DNA of 62,504 bases from Eubacterium sp. (GCA_024681515.1 JAILAR010000026.1:72799-135302); one strand, 5' to 3'; positions 42,560 to 54,684 are shown, numbered from the stretch's first letter. Notes: a model not told the origin generated them from the letters alone. Program-made: numbers and translations.

Positions 42560-43825
42560 ATGGACGGAAAGGTGAAGATCATCCCCTGCGTCACACTGGA
42601 TAATCCGGTGGAAGAAGCAAAGTTCTATAATGATACCGGCGCAGATGCCGTAGCATTCTTTGACAGCAAGGCATCCCGTGAGGGACTGGAGAAGAATATT
42701 CCGGTCATTAAAGAGATCGCCCGGGAAGTCGATATTCCCATCATCGCCTGCGGCGGCGTGCGCAGACTGGAGGATGTGAAGAAACTGCTCTATGCAGGCG
42801 CTTCCAAGGTCTGCATGAAATCCGCTCCGCTGGATGATATTTCCATCGTAAAAGAAGCATCGGAACGTTTTGGTTCCGAGCGGATCATCGTCACCATTGA
42901 TCTCACGGACTGCGAGGATCCGGTGACTTACGGCAAAGCACTGAAAGAAGCCGGAGCAGGTGAACTGCTTCTGGTACACTACGGAAAACTGAATCGGTAC
43001 AATGAGTATGTGAAGCAGGTTAAGAAAGAAGTCGGTCTTCCCATCATCGTTTCCTCCTACAGTACGGAAGGAGAAGAGATTGCCGAACTGCTGAATGATA
43101 CAAATGCCGAGACCATCAGTCTCTATAATCTGCAGCAGCATGATGTGATGCAGCTGAAGCTGGCCTGCAGGGAAAAGGGCGTTCCCGTAAATCTTTACGA
43201 GAGTGCGGTTCCCTTCTCCGAGTTCAAGACCGATGACAAGGGACTGGTTCCCTGCATCGTGCAGGATTATAAGACCAAGGATGTCCTGATGATGGCCTAT
43301 ATGAATGCGGAATCCTTTGAGAAGACACTGAAGACCGGAAGGATGACCTATTTCTCCAGAAGCAGAAATGAACTCTGGACGAAGGGAGAGACCAGCGGAC
43401 ATTTCCAGTATGTGAAGTCCCTGGCCATCGACTGCGATAAGGACACCATCCTTGCAAAGGTCTCCCAGGTGGGAGCTGCCTGCCATACCGGCAACCGCAG
43501 CTGTTTCTATACACCGCTGGTGGAGAAAGAATACAATGATACCAACCCGCTGACCGTATTCCAGGATGTATATGATATCATCATGGATCGGAAGAAACAT
43601 CCGAAGGAAGGCTCTTACACCAATTACCTCTTTGACAAGGGTATCGACAAGATCCTGAAGAAGGTCGGCGAAGAGTGCACGGAGGTCGTGATCGCGGCCA
43701 AGAATCCGGATAAGGACGAGCTGAAATACGAGATCTCCGATCTGCTTTATCACCTGATGGTCCTTATGGCAGAGCGCGATACTACTTGGACTGAAGTTAT
43801 TAGAGAGCTTGCTGAACGCAGATAA
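42560..43825 (+). CDS. hisIE: HisF-like domain fused to phosphoribosyl-AMP cyclohydrolase / phosphoribosyl-ATP pyrophosphatase
   Basis: The 421-residue three-domain protein has residues 1-210 resembling the HisF/HisA barrel ([44 protein letters not shown]). Residues 220-320 are HisI, with [31 protein letters not shown], metal site DCDKD and CHTGNRSCF. Residues 325-421 are HisE ([36 protein letters not shown]). HisI and HisE look fully active. The barrel lacks the usual CLDVKDG loop, the DGTKxGYD motif and the second phosphate loop, so cyclase activity is doubtful. hisA, hisF, hisH and hisC are not in this operon. Confidence 0.92.
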   Translation: MDGKVKIIPCVTLDNPVEEAKFYNDTGADAVAFFDSKASREGLEKNIPVIKEIAREVDIPIIACGGVRRLEDVKKLLYAGASKVCMKSAPLDDISIVKEASERFGSERIIVTIDLTDCEDPVTYGKALKEAGAGELLLVHYGKLNRYNEYVKQVKKEVGLPIIVSSYSTEGEEIAELLNDTNAETISLYNLQQHDVMQLKLACREKGVPVNLYESAVPFSEFKTDDKGLVPCIVQDYKTKDVLMMAYMNAESFEKTLKTGRMTYFSRSRNELWTKGETSGHFQYVKSLAIDCDKDTILAKVSQVGAACHTGNRSCFYTPLVEKEYNDTNPLTVFQDVYDIIMDRKKHPKEGSYTNYLFDKGIDKILKKVGEECTEVVIAAKNPDKDELKYEISDLLYHLMVLMAERDTTWTEVIRELAERR

Positions 43826-43872
43826 CGATTCAGTCAGCGAAGAACACGGACTTTAACAGAAGGAGACACATC

Positions 43873-44033
43873 ATGGGAGATGTATGGGCCGAACTCGGCA
43901 CTTATTTATTAAAATACGGAGTGTTTCTGATCCTTGCGATCCTTGGCTTCATCTGCGGCACCAAATGGCGCAAGGCCAAGAATTCCAAACAGGAGCAGAT
44001 AACTACGCAGGAGACGATGGAGGAAAGTAAACA

Positions 44034-44037
<4 letters not shown>
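43873..44037 (+). CDS. Small single-pass membrane protein (54 residues) upstream of alaS
   Basis: The protein starts MGDVWAELGTYLLKYGV, has one hydrophobic helix (VFLILAILGFICGT, about residues 17-30), a basic patch KWRKAKNSK and a Gln/Thr/Glu-rich tail. AAGGAGA precedes the ATG. The stop overlaps the alaS start (GTGA), so translation of alaS is probably coupled to it. No known family is recognised; the N-terminus is likely outside and the basic side inside by the positive-inside rule. Confidence 0.75.
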
Positions 44038-46694
<2,657 letters not shown>

Positions 46695-46739
46695 TGCATA
46701 AGCTGATTCTTTGATGACCTGAAACTTTGGAATAAAAAA

Positions 46740-46769
46740 ACGAGAAGAAAATATAGAACGAGAAGAATG
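46740..46769 (+). repeat. Partial 18-bp tandem duplication at the start of the 46767 gene
   Basis: ACGAGAAGAA at 46740-46749 recurs at 46758-46767; the second copy runs into the start codon and provides the purine-rich ribosome site. Confidence 0.7.
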
Positions 46770-47435
46770 AATAACATGAATAAAAAAGCAGTCTGCTGTC
46801 AAAAGAAGTGGATCCTTCTGATACTGACATTGGTTCTGACATTTGCACTCACTGCCTGCGGCAGTGGTTCGGATGATGTGGCGAAGGCGGCCAGTGGAGA
46901 CGCGGATTACCTTGGTACCTATACGGAAACCACATATCGAAACGAACGTTTCGGACTGTTGTTCACCGTGCCGACAAAGGATTTTGAGTTTGCCATGATG
47001 GATGATATCCTGACGGCAAATAATATCAAGGAAGATGACTTCAGCAATACCCGCGTTCCCGAAATCCTTGCAGAGGGACAGGATTATATGGTTATGTATG
47101 GCGGGGATAAAACGGCAAAAACGTCTACCTCTGTCGTGATCTCTCCCAGTTCCAAAGGCATCGAGCCGGAGACATTTGTACAGAATACCGCGGATCAGAT
47201 CAAGGCATCACTGGAAGCAGATACGAGTATTACCGTAAAGGAATGTGAACTGAAGACCGGAAGTCCGATCGGGTATGATAAATATCTGGTTTACACGATC
47301 CAGTCCAACCAAAGCATCTTCTATACCGAGCAGTTCTTCAGTTTTACGGATATCAATGTGGCCTCGATCACCATTTCCTCTGATTCAACCGGACAGATCA
47401 AGACCATGAATGGGGCCTGGAGAAAATTGAATTAA
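46767..47435 (+). CDS. Predicted lipoprotein of unknown function
   Basis: The 222-residue protein has a signal peptide with lipobox LTAC (about residue 31) and then a mature domain of about 190 residues (RNERFGLLFTVPTKDFEFAMMDD...), rich in Asp, Thr and Ser. The fold looks like the small PsbP-like or lipoprotein domains often found in clostridial surface proteins, but I cannot name it. In-frame ATG 46776 is an alternative start. It stands alone between alaS and rpsU. Confidence 0.72.
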   Translation: MNNMNKKAVCCQKKWILLILTLVLTFALTACGSGSDDVAKAASGDADYLGTYTETTYRNERFGLLFTVPTKDFEFAMMDDILTANNIKEDDFSNTRVPEILAEGQDYMVMYGGDKTAKTSTSVVISPSSKGIEPETFVQNTADQIKASLEADTSITVKECELKTGSPIGYDKYLVYTIQSNQSIFYTEQFFSFTDINVASITISSDSTGQIKTMNGAWRKLN

Positions 47436-47440
47436 TAAAA

Positions 47441-47454
47441 CATAATTAATTATG
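47441..47454. repeat. Perfect 14-base palindrome before the rpsU promoter
   Basis: CATAATTAATTATG reads the same on both strands and ends 12 bases before the rpsU -35. It could be a repressor site or just AT-rich symmetry. Confidence 0.4.
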
Positions 47455-47466
47455 CTGAATTAAAAC

Positions 47467-47494
47467 TTGACATTCATATCGTGTATGGTATAAT
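47467..47494 (+). promoter_or_regulatory. Predicted sigma-A promoter for rpsU
   Basis: TTGACA at 47467-47472, 16 bases, TATAAT at 47489-47494. The leader holds CGTCGG-GAGA-CCGATG, a small hairpin. Confidence 0.85.
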
Positions 47495-47569
47495 GTCAAA
47501 TGCACGTGTCGTCGGGAGACCGATGATAATCACGTCCGAAGTCCACAACTGGAGGGGGGGGATAAAAGA

Positions 47570-47749
47570 ATGTCAAGCGTAATCGTAAAAGAAGGCGAGA
47601 ACCTGGATGCTGCACTTCGTCGTTTTAAGAGAAACTGTGCAAAGGCAGGTATTCAGCAGGAAATTCGCAAAAGAGAACATTACGAGAAGCCTTCAGTTAG
47701 ACGTAAGAAAAAGTCTGAGGCAGCAAGAAAGCGTAAGTTCAACAAATAA
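47570..47749 (+). CDS. rpsU: 30S ribosomal protein S21
   Basis: The 59-residue basic protein starts [21 protein letters not shown] and continues with the [16 protein letters not shown] pattern of S21, which sits by the anti-Shine-Dalgarno end of 16S rRNA. A very strong GGAGGGGGGG lies upstream of the ATG. It is followed by a terminator, then phoH. Confidence 0.97.
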   Translation: MSSVIVKEGENLDAALRRFKRNCAKAGIQQEIRKREHYEKPSVRRKKKSEAARKRKFNK

Positions 47750-47765
47750 CTTATAATATTTATAA

Positions 47766-47800
47766 CAGCACCTCGGGATCTCCTGAGGTGCTGTTTGTTT
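47766..47800 (+). terminator. Terminator after rpsU
   Basis: CAGCACCTC at 47766-47774 pairs with GAGGTGCTG at 47785-47793, followed by TTTGTTT. Confidence 0.92.
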
Positions 47801-47825
47801 AGTACGAGATCTGTCGGTTTATATC

Positions 47826-47857
47826 AGGTTACTTATTTAAGAGGTTACTTATGGCGT
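47826..47857 (+). repeat. 16-bp-period partial duplication at the phoH start
   Basis: AGGTTACTTAT appears at 47826-47836 and again at 47842-47852; the second copy includes the phoH ATG and its GAGG ribosome site. Confidence 0.75.
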
Positions 47858-48900
47858 ATACGGAAAAAGAAATCACGCTTCCGGCGGGAAGCATGCAGAC
47901 GGTTTTCGGGCAATTTGACCGGAATGTACGGAAACTGGAAAGAGCCCTTGGTATCAGTTACGTGGTCCGGGAGGACCGGCTGCTGATCTCCGGAGAAGAA
48001 TACCGGGTTGAGCAGGCGTCACGGGTATTACAGGATCTTGCCGGGATGGCAGAGTCAAAATCCGAGATCACGGAACAATCGGTTGATTACGCAATCTCTC
48101 TGGTAATGGAGGAACGCTCGGAGCGGGTCAGTGACCTTGACAGAGAGGTGATCTGTCACAGTATTACAGGCCGTCCGGTGAAGCCCAAAACCTACGGACA
48201 GCGAAAATATGTCGAAGCCATCGACAAAAACATGATCGTCTTCGGAACCGGCCCGGCCGGAACCGGTAAGACGTATCTTGCCATGGCAAAAGCCATAACC
48301 GCATTTAAGAAAAATGAAGTGGAGCGGATCATCCTGACGCGCCCGGCCATCGAAGCCGGGGAACGTTTGGGGTTTCTTCCGGGAGATCTGCAATCCAAGA
48401 TCGATCCGTATCTTCGGCCGCTGTATGATGCACTTTATGATATCATGGGCGGTGAGCAGTTCACGAAGAATATGGAAAAGGGACTGATCGAAGTGGCGCC
48501 GCTGGCTTATATGCGGGGGCGTACGCTGGACAATGCATTTATCGTACTGGACGAGGCACAGAACACAACTCCTGCGCAGATGAAGATGTTTCTGACCAGG
48601 ATCGGATTCGGATCGAAAGCGATCATCACCGGTGATGCAAGCCAGAAGGATCTGGCCGCCGGCATGACCAGCGGGCTGGATATGGCACTCCGCGTAGTGA
48701 AGGGGATCGAAGGAATCGAGATCTGTGAACTGACCTCTAAAGATGTTGTCCGCCATCCGTTGGTTCAGAAGATCGTAGAGGCCTACGAGATCTATGAGAA
48801 GAAACATGGACAAAATGGTGCCGGAACGGAAGGTCAATCCGGCGGAAGGCGTGATCATTTTCATAATTCCCGTCCTTCCTATGATAATCACAGGAAATGA
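47851..48900 (+). CDS. phoH: PhoH family ATPase
   Basis: The 349-residue protein has an N-terminal KH-like region and then the PhoH P-loop ATPase with Walker A GPAGTGKTYLAMA (about residue 134), RIILTRPAIEAGERLGFLPGD, and Walker B IVLDEAQNTTP. PhoH proteins pair with the endonuclease YbeY in RNA metabolism, and ybeY is the next gene. A His/Arg/Asn-rich tail of about 30 residues ends the protein. It is separated from rpsU by a terminator. Confidence 0.95.
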   Translation: MAYTEKEITLPAGSMQTVFGQFDRNVRKLERALGISYVVREDRLLISGEEYRVEQASRVLQDLAGMAESKSEITEQSVDYAISLVMEERSERVSDLDREVICHSITGRPVKPKTYGQRKYVEAIDKNMIVFGTGPAGTGKTYLAMAKAITAFKKNEVERIILTRPAIEAGERLGFLPGDLQSKIDPYLRPLYDALYDIMGGEQFTKNMEKGLIEVAPLAYMRGRTLDNAFIVLDEAQNTTPAQMKMFLTRIGFGSKAIITGDASQKDLAAGMTSGLDMALRVVKGIEGIEICELTSKDVVRHPLVQKIVEAYEIYEKKHGQNGAGTEGQSGGRRDHFHNSRPSYDNHRK

Positions 48901-48922
48901 CAGGGCAGATACAGTGTTTTAC

Positions 48923-48951
48923 TTCACAAAATTCGCAACATGTAGTAAAAT
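48923..48951 (+). promoter_or_regulatory. Candidate promoter for ybeY
   Basis: TTCACA at 48923-48928, 17 bases, TAAAAT at 48946-48951, in the 77-base gap after phoH. Confidence 0.5.
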
Positions 48952-48977
48952 GAGTCATGGAATAGGAGGAGTTGCCT

Positions 48978-49514
48978 ATGTCAGTCATTACGGATGTTCA
49001 GTTTTGTGCCGAGCCGGAAAAGGGTCCGGATTTGGAACGCATGGAAGAAATCGTCAGAAATGTGATCGACAAAGCGCTGGATTATAAGTCCTGTCCATAT
49101 GAATGCGAGATCAGTGTGCTTTTTACGGACAACGAAACGATCCGCGAGATCAACCGGGACAATCGGGGGATCGATGCTCCGACGGATGTCCTGTCATTTC
49201 CGATGCTGGAATTTGAGACACCCGGAGATTTTTCGTTTCTGGAAAACGAAGACAGTTCTAATAATATCATCGGTTCATTCAATCCTGAGAGCGGGGAACT
49301 GATCCTCGGAGATATTGTTATCTCGTTGGAACGTGCCGCCTCGCAGGCGGAGGAGTACGGACACAGCCTGACAAGGGAGATTGCATTCCTGACGGCTCAC
49401 AGCATGCTGCATCTGTTCGGATATGATCATATGGAAGAAGCGGAGCGGCTTGAGATGGAACGGATGCAGGAGGAGATCCTGGCGGCCGGAGGTTATACAC
49501 GGGACTGTGAGTAA
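48978..49514 (+). CDS. ybeY: rRNA maturation endoribonuclease YbeY
   Basis: Metal-dependent endonuclease for 16S rRNA 3'-end maturation and ribosome quality control. The 178-residue protein has the zinc motif HSMLHLFGYDHM (HxxxHxxGYDH) near residue 138, and the family segments RGIDAPTDVLSFPM and LGDIVISLERA. ATG 48978 has AGGAGG seven bases upstream, and TTG 48972 overlaps that site. Confidence 0.96.
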   Translation: MSVITDVQFCAEPEKGPDLERMEEIVRNVIDKALDYKSCPYECEISVLFTDNETIREINRDNRGIDAPTDVLSFPMLEFETPGDFSFLENEDSSNNIIGSFNPESGELILGDIVISLERAASQAEEYGHSLTREIAFLTAHSMLHLFGYDHMEEAERLEMERMQEEILAAGGYTRDCE

Positions 49515-49575
49515 CTGAAAAATTAAGCATGATTTTAGATCGAAAACAATTCGATGAAAAAACCGGGGAGAGAAT

Positions 49576-50829
49576 ATGAGAGTAGACAGAGGGGACAGAC
49601 AGAATAAGACTATAAATAAAATCAGAAATAAAATCGGCCGGATCTCGGCGATGATGCTGGTTTCCGCATTTCTTCTGACCGGGTGCGGCAACAGTGAAGA
49701 AACCGAATCATCTTCGGCGGTGCCTTCCGTATCCACGGAAGCTTCCAGCGAGGAACTACCTGCAGTGACTTTGACGGTGAAGGACACACCTGCAATGCAG
49801 GATGCAAACAAAGTATCCCTGGCAAAGGACGGCATGGTCAAGAATCCGCTGACGGGTTTATGGATCGACGAATCCTATGAGAATATGCGGCCGATCTCCA
49901 TCCAGATCAGCAATGTGCTTCCGGCCATCCCGCAGATCGGAATCGCACGGGCTGACATCGTCTATGAAATGCTGGTGGAGGGCGGAATTACACGTCTGAA
50001 TGCGATCATCACGGAGTATCAGGGGATCGAGAAACTCGGCCCCATGCGTTCCGCTCGCCATTATTATGACAGAAAAGCGCTGGAGTATGACGCGATCTTC
50101 TTCTGCTGGGGTACATCCATCTATGCTCAGGCCGATATTGACGGCGGACTGGCAAATCTGGAAGCCGTGGATCTGAACTGGGAACCCGGTGGATTCCGAA
50201 GTGATGACCGGTATGCACCGCATAACGCTTATACAAATTCCGACGGCATCAATAAACGGATCGAAACGAAAGGCTTCAGTAAAGAACATCGTTCCGGTCT
50301 TTATCAGCGGATGTACAAGTTCAATGATGAGTTTACACCGATCAACGGAAACCCTGCTGACAAAGTGATCACAAAGTATCACAATAACCGTCAGCCCTGG
50401 TTTGAGTATAATGAGGAAGATCAGCTTTACTATCGGTTCCAGTATGGGGAAGAGCAGATCGATGACGAAACCGGTGAACAGCTTGCTTATACCAATGTTC
50501 TGATCCAGTTTGCAAAGCATACTCCCATGCCGGATCTTCCGGAGCTGTGGGATATTGACTGGACCGGAGAGGGCGATGGATATTACTGTACCGGCGGCAA
50601 AGTAATTCCTGTAACATGGAAGTACACCAACGGTGTGACACGCTGGTACACATCGGATGGTCAGGAACTCAGCATGAATCCCGGAAAGACCTGGATCACG
50701 GTGTTCCAGAACAGCAACCGGGATGGAATCGTATTTGAAAGCGCGAAAAAAGAGGTAGACAGCTCCGAGACGGACGCATCTTCTGACGGCAGTTCAGATG
50801 ACGATTCAGATCAGGATTCTGATGAATAA
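49576..50829 (+). CDS. DUF3048 (YerB-like) lipoprotein
   Basis: The 417-residue protein has a signal peptide with lipobox LLTGC (Cys about residue 37), a Ser/Glu-rich linker, then the DUF3048 domain. Family hallmarks include NPLTGLWIDESYENMRPISIQISN, RADIVYEMLVEGGITRLNAI, LGPMRSARHYY and the C-terminal WKYTNGVTRWYTSDG. B. subtilis YerB is membrane-attached; function is unknown. The C-terminus is Asp/Ser-rich. GGGGAG precedes the ATG. The last codons overlap the next gene's start. Confidence 0.9.
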   Translation: MRVDRGDRQNKTINKIRNKIGRISAMMLVSAFLLTGCGNSEETESSSAVPSVSTEASSEELPAVTLTVKDTPAMQDANKVSLAKDGMVKNPLTGLWIDESYENMRPISIQISNVLPAIPQIGIARADIVYEMLVEGGITRLNAIITEYQGIEKLGPMRSARHYYDRKALEYDAIFFCWGTSIYAQADIDGGLANLEAVDLNWEPGGFRSDDRYAPHNAYTNSDGINKRIETKGFSKEHRSGLYQRMYKFNDEFTPINGNPADKVITKYHNNRQPWFEYNEEDQLYYRFQYGEEQIDDETGEQLAYTNVLIQFAKHTPMPDLPELWDIDWTGEGDGYYCTGGKVIPVTWKYTNGVTRWYTSDGQELSMNPGKTWITVFQNSNRDGIVFESAKKEVDSSETDASSDGSSDDDSDQDSDE

Positions 50830-52042
50830 GAAAATGAAAGATAATTTCTTCTATGACGCCTGTGTGATCGGGGCCGGAGCCTCCGGCCTCGCGGCGGCGT
50901 CCGAACTGGCGTCACGTGGGTATCGTACAGTACTCATTGAACAGAATAAAAAGAGCGGTAGAAAGCTCTATGCGACAGGCAACGGCAGATGCAATCTTGC
51001 AAATGCCGTTCTTTCTGATTCTGCCTATTATGGAAATCTTTTTGCAAAATCCGTGGTTTCAGCGGAATCCGTGCAGGATCTGACGGACTGGCTGGAAGGA
51101 ATCGGTATCCCACTGACAGACAGAAACGGATATCTGTATCCGAAAAGTCTGCAGGCCTCTTCCGTGGTATGGGCTCTGACGGATGCGGCGCGTCTGGCAG
51201 GAGCGGAATTTCTGTATGATACCAAAGTGACTGAGATCTGCTCCGATTCCGGGAGGTCCTGGATCATTAAAACCGAAGGAACAGCAGCGCGGACGATCCG
51301 GTCAGAGAGACTGGTATTATCCATGGGAAGTCCTGCGGCCAGGGGGCTTGGCGCTGCGAAAGCTTCCGAGCTTTATTCTTTATTTGATAATCTGTCTTTG
51401 GAATACCGTCCCTACCAACCGGCACTTTGTCCGCTGGAGACCGAGGAGGACGTGCGCCTGCTTTCCGGAGTGCGGGCAGGATGCCGGATGACGCTTCTGC
51501 ACGGAGATTCCCGAGAAGAGGAAGAAGGCGAAGTCCAGTTCACGGAATATGGGATCTCCGGAATCGTAACCTTTAATCTTGCCACCCTTGCAGATGTAAA
51601 AGATACTGTTCTTTTGAATCTTCTGCCAGAATGGGCATCCGACGATGAACTGCTTTCTTTTTTGCGGGGACAATCACAAAAACGAAGTGCTTTTGGCGCG
51701 TTTAACGGCGTTTTACATGAAAAAGTCATATCCTACGCCTTTGAGCGTTTAAGCCTCGGAAAAGGGAAGAGAGCGCTGTCAGAATGGCAGGATCAGGAAC
51801 TGATCCGTATCATCGGCCACCTTGGGAACATGCCGCTGACGGTTTCCGGAAAAAAAGGCGACCAGGGGCAGGCTGCATGCGGAGGAGTTCTGTGCCGGCT
51901 CCTGGATCCTGACACGATGCAGGTGAAAGGAAGACCGACACTTGCCATAACCGGAGAGGTAACGGATGTGGTAGGACGCTGCGGAGGTTATAATCTGATG
52001 TACGCATTGATCAGCGGGCTCCGGGCAGGAAGAAATCTGTAA
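50822..52042 (+). CDS. FAD-dependent oxidoreductase, HI0933/YhiN family
   Basis: The 406-residue flavoprotein has the dinucleotide motif VIGAGASGLAAASELASRG, the HI0933 signature SGRKLYATGNGRCNLAN and the C-terminal TDVVGRCGGYNLMYALISGL. The family includes BaiN-like reductases, but the substrate here is unknown. ATG 50822 overlaps the DUF3048 stop by eight bases. A second, different FAD oxidoreductase follows. Confidence 0.92.
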   Translation: MNKKMKDNFFYDACVIGAGASGLAAASELASRGYRTVLIEQNKKSGRKLYATGNGRCNLANAVLSDSAYYGNLFAKSVVSAESVQDLTDWLEGIGIPLTDRNGYLYPKSLQASSVVWALTDAARLAGAEFLYDTKVTEICSDSGRSWIIKTEGTAARTIRSERLVLSMGSPAARGLGAAKASELYSLFDNLSLEYRPYQPALCPLETEEDVRLLSGVRAGCRMTLLHGDSREEEEGEVQFTEYGISGIVTFNLATLADVKDTVLLNLLPEWASDDELLSFLRGQSQKRSAFGAFNGVLHEKVISYAFERLSLGKGKRALSEWQDQELIRIIGHLGNMPLTVSGKKGDQGQAACGGVLCRLLDPDTMQVKGRPTLAITGEVTDVVGRCGGYNLMYALISGLRAGRNL

Positions 52043-52065
52043 GTATGAATCTGTCATTCAATCAT

Positions 52066-52100
52066 TCACGGAGCGCTTCGGGCGCTAAGTGTGTAAGCAT
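52066..52100 (+). repeat. Interspersed hairpin repeat, central copy
   Basis: CACGGAGCGC, a TTCGG loop, GCGCTAAGTGTG. The inner stem is AGCGC/GCGCT: the A-G mismatch of other copies is here an A-T pair, and the outer pair is CAC/GTG. The 5' arm and terminal AAAGG are not seen. It lies in the gap before the next gene. Confidence 0.65.
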
Positions 52101-52122
52101 TTAATCAGTCAGGAGCGTGTTC

Positions 52123-53748
52123 ATGCTTCAAATCCGAAACATCAAACTCAAAGTATCATATACGCAGAAGGATCTGATCCGGGCCTGTGAAAGAGTTCTT
52201 CGAAAAAGACCGCTTCCGGATGTACGGATCCTTCGGCGTTCGCTGGATTCCCGGAAGAAGGATCATATTTTTTATCTGGTTTCAGCCGGAGTTTTCGGTC
52301 TGTCTGAAGCCGAGGAAAAGAAGATCATTCGTATGGTTAACGATAATAATATTATGTTAACAAACGAGAAGAAATATGTCTTTCCATACAGTAATATGCC
52401 TTTGGAAACCGATCAGCGTCCGATAATCATCGGTACGGGACCGGCAGGGTATTTTGCAGGATATGTGCTTGCAAATGCCGGCTTTCGCCCAATCCTGTTG
52501 GAACGCGGAAAACCGGTGGAGGAGCGCTCTGCGGACGTAAATGCCTTCTGGGACGGTGGGCCGCTGGATCCGGAAAGTAATGTGTCTTTTGGTGAAGGAG
52601 GAGCCGGTACATTTTCCGACGGAAAGCTTTATACAGGAAACAAAGACAAAGACGGGATCCAGCAGTTTGTTCTGGAAACATTTCATCATTACGGGGCTCC
52701 GAAGGAGATCACCTTTGATGCAAAACCGCATATCGGCACCGATGTACTTTACCGCATCATGCAGAATATGAGACGGGCGATCCTGGATGCCGGCGGAGAG
52801 ATCCTTTTTTCTCACCGTGTGACAGAGATCAGTCGCATACACAAAGGCACGGAGTTCTCGGGATATCGAGTATCAGGAATCTCAGGGGATCCGGATCATT
52901 CGTTTCAGTTTGAAACACCGGCCGTTGTCCTTGCTATCGGACACAGCGCCAGAGATACCTTTGCCATGCTTCTGAACCATGATCTGCAAATGGAGAAGAA
53001 ACCATTTGCCATGGGACTTCGGATCGAGCATCCCCGTACGCTGATCGACCATGCCAGATTCGGAGATCTTGCCGGAATTCTTCCGGCAGCCGATTATAAG
53101 CTGGTGGCGCATACCACAGAGGATCGCGCAGTTTTTTCCTTCTGTATGTGTCCCGGCGGCTATGTGGTCAATGCTTCCACGGAAGACGGAGGAACCGTGG
53201 TCAACGGTATGAGTTACAGCGGCCGCAGCAGCAGAAATTCCAACAGTGCCATCGTGGTAAATGTTCTTCCCGGAGACATTCCCGGAGACAGTCCCATGGA
53301 TGCGGTAGAATTCCAGAGAAATCTGGAGCGCTCTTTCTATCAGGCCGGGCAGGGAAATGTACCTGTCCAGCGACTTGGTGATTTTTGCGAGAACCGGACC
53401 GGACCGTTATCGGAATCATTTCAGCCATGTATCAAAGGAAAATATCAGACGGCCAATCTACGTGATTGTTTACCGGATACCCTTTCTCGTGCTATAATAG
53501 AGGCGATGCCCGTGTTCGATCGGGAGATCCCCGGCTTCGCCATGGATGACGCGATCCTGTCCGGGATCGAAAGCCGGACCTCGTCGCCGGTACGGATCCT
53601 CCGTGATGAATCCCTGCAGGCAACGGATCATCCCGGATTTTTCCCCTGCGGTGAAGGTGCCGGGTACGCCGGAGGGATCATGTCTGCGGCTGTGGACGGA
53701 ATCCGCGTGGCCGAGAAAGTGGCAGAAATGCTTGCACGGACTGAATAA
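52123..53748 (+). CDS. NAD(P)/FAD-dependent oxidoreductase (COG2509-type)
   Basis: The 541-residue protein begins with about 80 residues of ferredoxin-fold-like sequence (LQIRNIKLKVSYTQKDL), then an FAD-binding domain with IIIGTGPAGYFAGYVLANAG, FGEGGAGTFSDGKLYT, AIGHSARDTF and MGLRIEHP, ending GEGAGYAGGIMSAAVDG. Relatives are annotated as uncharacterised FAD-dependent dehydrogenases. ATG 52123 follows CAGGAG; GTG 52117 lies too close. proB follows. Confidence 0.9.
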   Translation: MLQIRNIKLKVSYTQKDLIRACERVLRKRPLPDVRILRRSLDSRKKDHIFYLVSAGVFGLSEAEEKKIIRMVNDNNIMLTNEKKYVFPYSNMPLETDQRPIIIGTGPAGYFAGYVLANAGFRPILLERGKPVEERSADVNAFWDGGPLDPESNVSFGEGGAGTFSDGKLYTGNKDKDGIQQFVLETFHHYGAPKEITFDAKPHIGTDVLYRIMQNMRRAILDAGGEILFSHRVTEISRIHKGTEFSGYRVSGISGDPDHSFQFETPAVVLAIGHSARDTFAMLLNHDLQMEKKPFAMGLRIEHPRTLIDHARFGDLAGILPAADYKLVAHTTEDRAVFSFCMCPGGYVVNASTEDGGTVVNGMSYSGRSSRNSNSAIVVNVLPGDIPGDSPMDAVEFQRNLERSFYQAGQGNVPVQRLGDFCENRTGPLSESFQPCIKGKYQTANLRDCLPDTLSRAIIEAMPVFDREIPGFAMDDAILSGIESRTSSPVRILRDESLQATDHPGFFPCGEGAGYAGGIMSAAVDGIRVAEKVAEMLARTE

Positions 53749-53791
53749 GTGTTGGTATGGAAAATATGGAATAAACAGAAAGGCAATATAT

Positions 53792-54646
53792 ATGAACCCG
53801 AGAGACTTTTTGAAAGATAAACACCGGATCGTAATCAAGATCGGCTCCAGTTCCCTGGTCCACAAGGAAACCGGCGAACTGGATCTTCTCAGGATCGAGA
53901 AGCTGATCCGTATCCTCAGTGATCTGAAAAATCAGGGGAAGGACGTGGTGCTGGTATCCTCCGGTGCCATCGTTGTCGGATGCAAAGCACTTGGCCTGAA
54001 GAAACGGCCGGAGGTACTGTCCATGACCCAGGCATGTGCAGCGCTGGGACAGCTGGAACTCATGATGCTGTACCAGAAACTGTTTCTGGAATATAATCAT
54101 CGGGCAGCGCAGGTACTTCTGACCTTTGATGTCATCACATCCCAGGAACGTCGGATCAATGCGACCAATACTTTGAAGCAGCTGCTGGATCTGGATGTGA
54201 TCCCGGTCGTAAATGAGAACGATACGGTGGCAACCGAAGAGATCGAGTTCGGCGATAACGATACGCTGTCCGCAATCGTTGCGTCTTTGATCAAAGCAGA
54301 CCTTTTAGTACTTCTTACGGATATCGACGGCCTTTATACCGACGATCCAAGGAAGAATCCGGATGCAAAGAAGATCTCCATCGTGGAGCAGATCGATGAC
54401 AAAATGATGAAGATGGCCAAAGGGACAGCGACCGGTTTCGGGACGGGCGGAATGTTCACCAAGCTGTCTGCCGCAAGGATCGCTACGGATTCCGGTGCGG
54501 ATATGGCCATCTGTGATTCATCGGATCTGGAGATCATTCTTCGCCTGCTGAACGGAGAGGATGAAGGGACCTTATTCCTTGCACATGAAGACGATTCCTT
54601 TGACACCACTGATTTTATCGTAAATAAGCGCTATCTGGAGCGCTAA
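53792..54646 (+). CDS. proB: glutamate 5-kinase, without PUA domain
   Basis: First step of proline synthesis, phosphorylating glutamate. The 284 residues comprise only the amino-acid kinase domain: HRIVIKIGSSSLV, VLVSSGAIVVGCKALG, NENDTVATEEIEFGDND, TDIDGLYTDDPR, GTGGMFTKLSAA. The PUA domain of E. coli ProB is absent. The open frame extends upstream through the oxidoreductase gene; ATG 53792 gives the normal start, preceded by GAAAGG within a sequence (TATGGAATAAACAGAAAGG) like the 3' end of the interspersed repeat. Confidence 0.95.
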   Translation: MNPRDFLKDKHRIVIKIGSSSLVHKETGELDLLRIEKLIRILSDLKNQGKDVVLVSSGAIVVGCKALGLKKRPEVLSMTQACAALGQLELMMLYQKLFLEYNHRAAQVLLTFDVITSQERRINATNTLKQLLDLDVIPVVNENDTVATEEIEFGDNDTLSAIVASLIKADLLVLLTDIDGLYTDDPRKNPDAKKISIVEQIDDKMMKMAKGTATGFGTGGMFTKLSAARIATDSGADMAICDSSDLEIILRLLNGEDEGTLFLAHEDDSFDTTDFIVNKRYLER

Positions 54647-54649
54647 AAA

Positions 54650-54684
54650 TACGGAGCGATTTAACGCGAAGTATGGAATGAATA
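54650..54684 (+). repeat. Interspersed hairpin repeat, central copy before the MTHFS-ProA gene
   Basis: TACGGAGCG, an ATTTAA loop, CGCGAAGTATGG and AATGAATAA. Inner stem GCG/CGC, outer pair TAC/GTA. It begins six bases after the proB stop. Confidence 0.7.

Noticed and set aside
40474-43862. Short shared string CACGGACT...AACAGAA before hisD and alaS regions (also partly at 12729)
   Set aside because: Only about 17 bases with mismatches in two or three places; too short to separate from chance or from the main repeat family.
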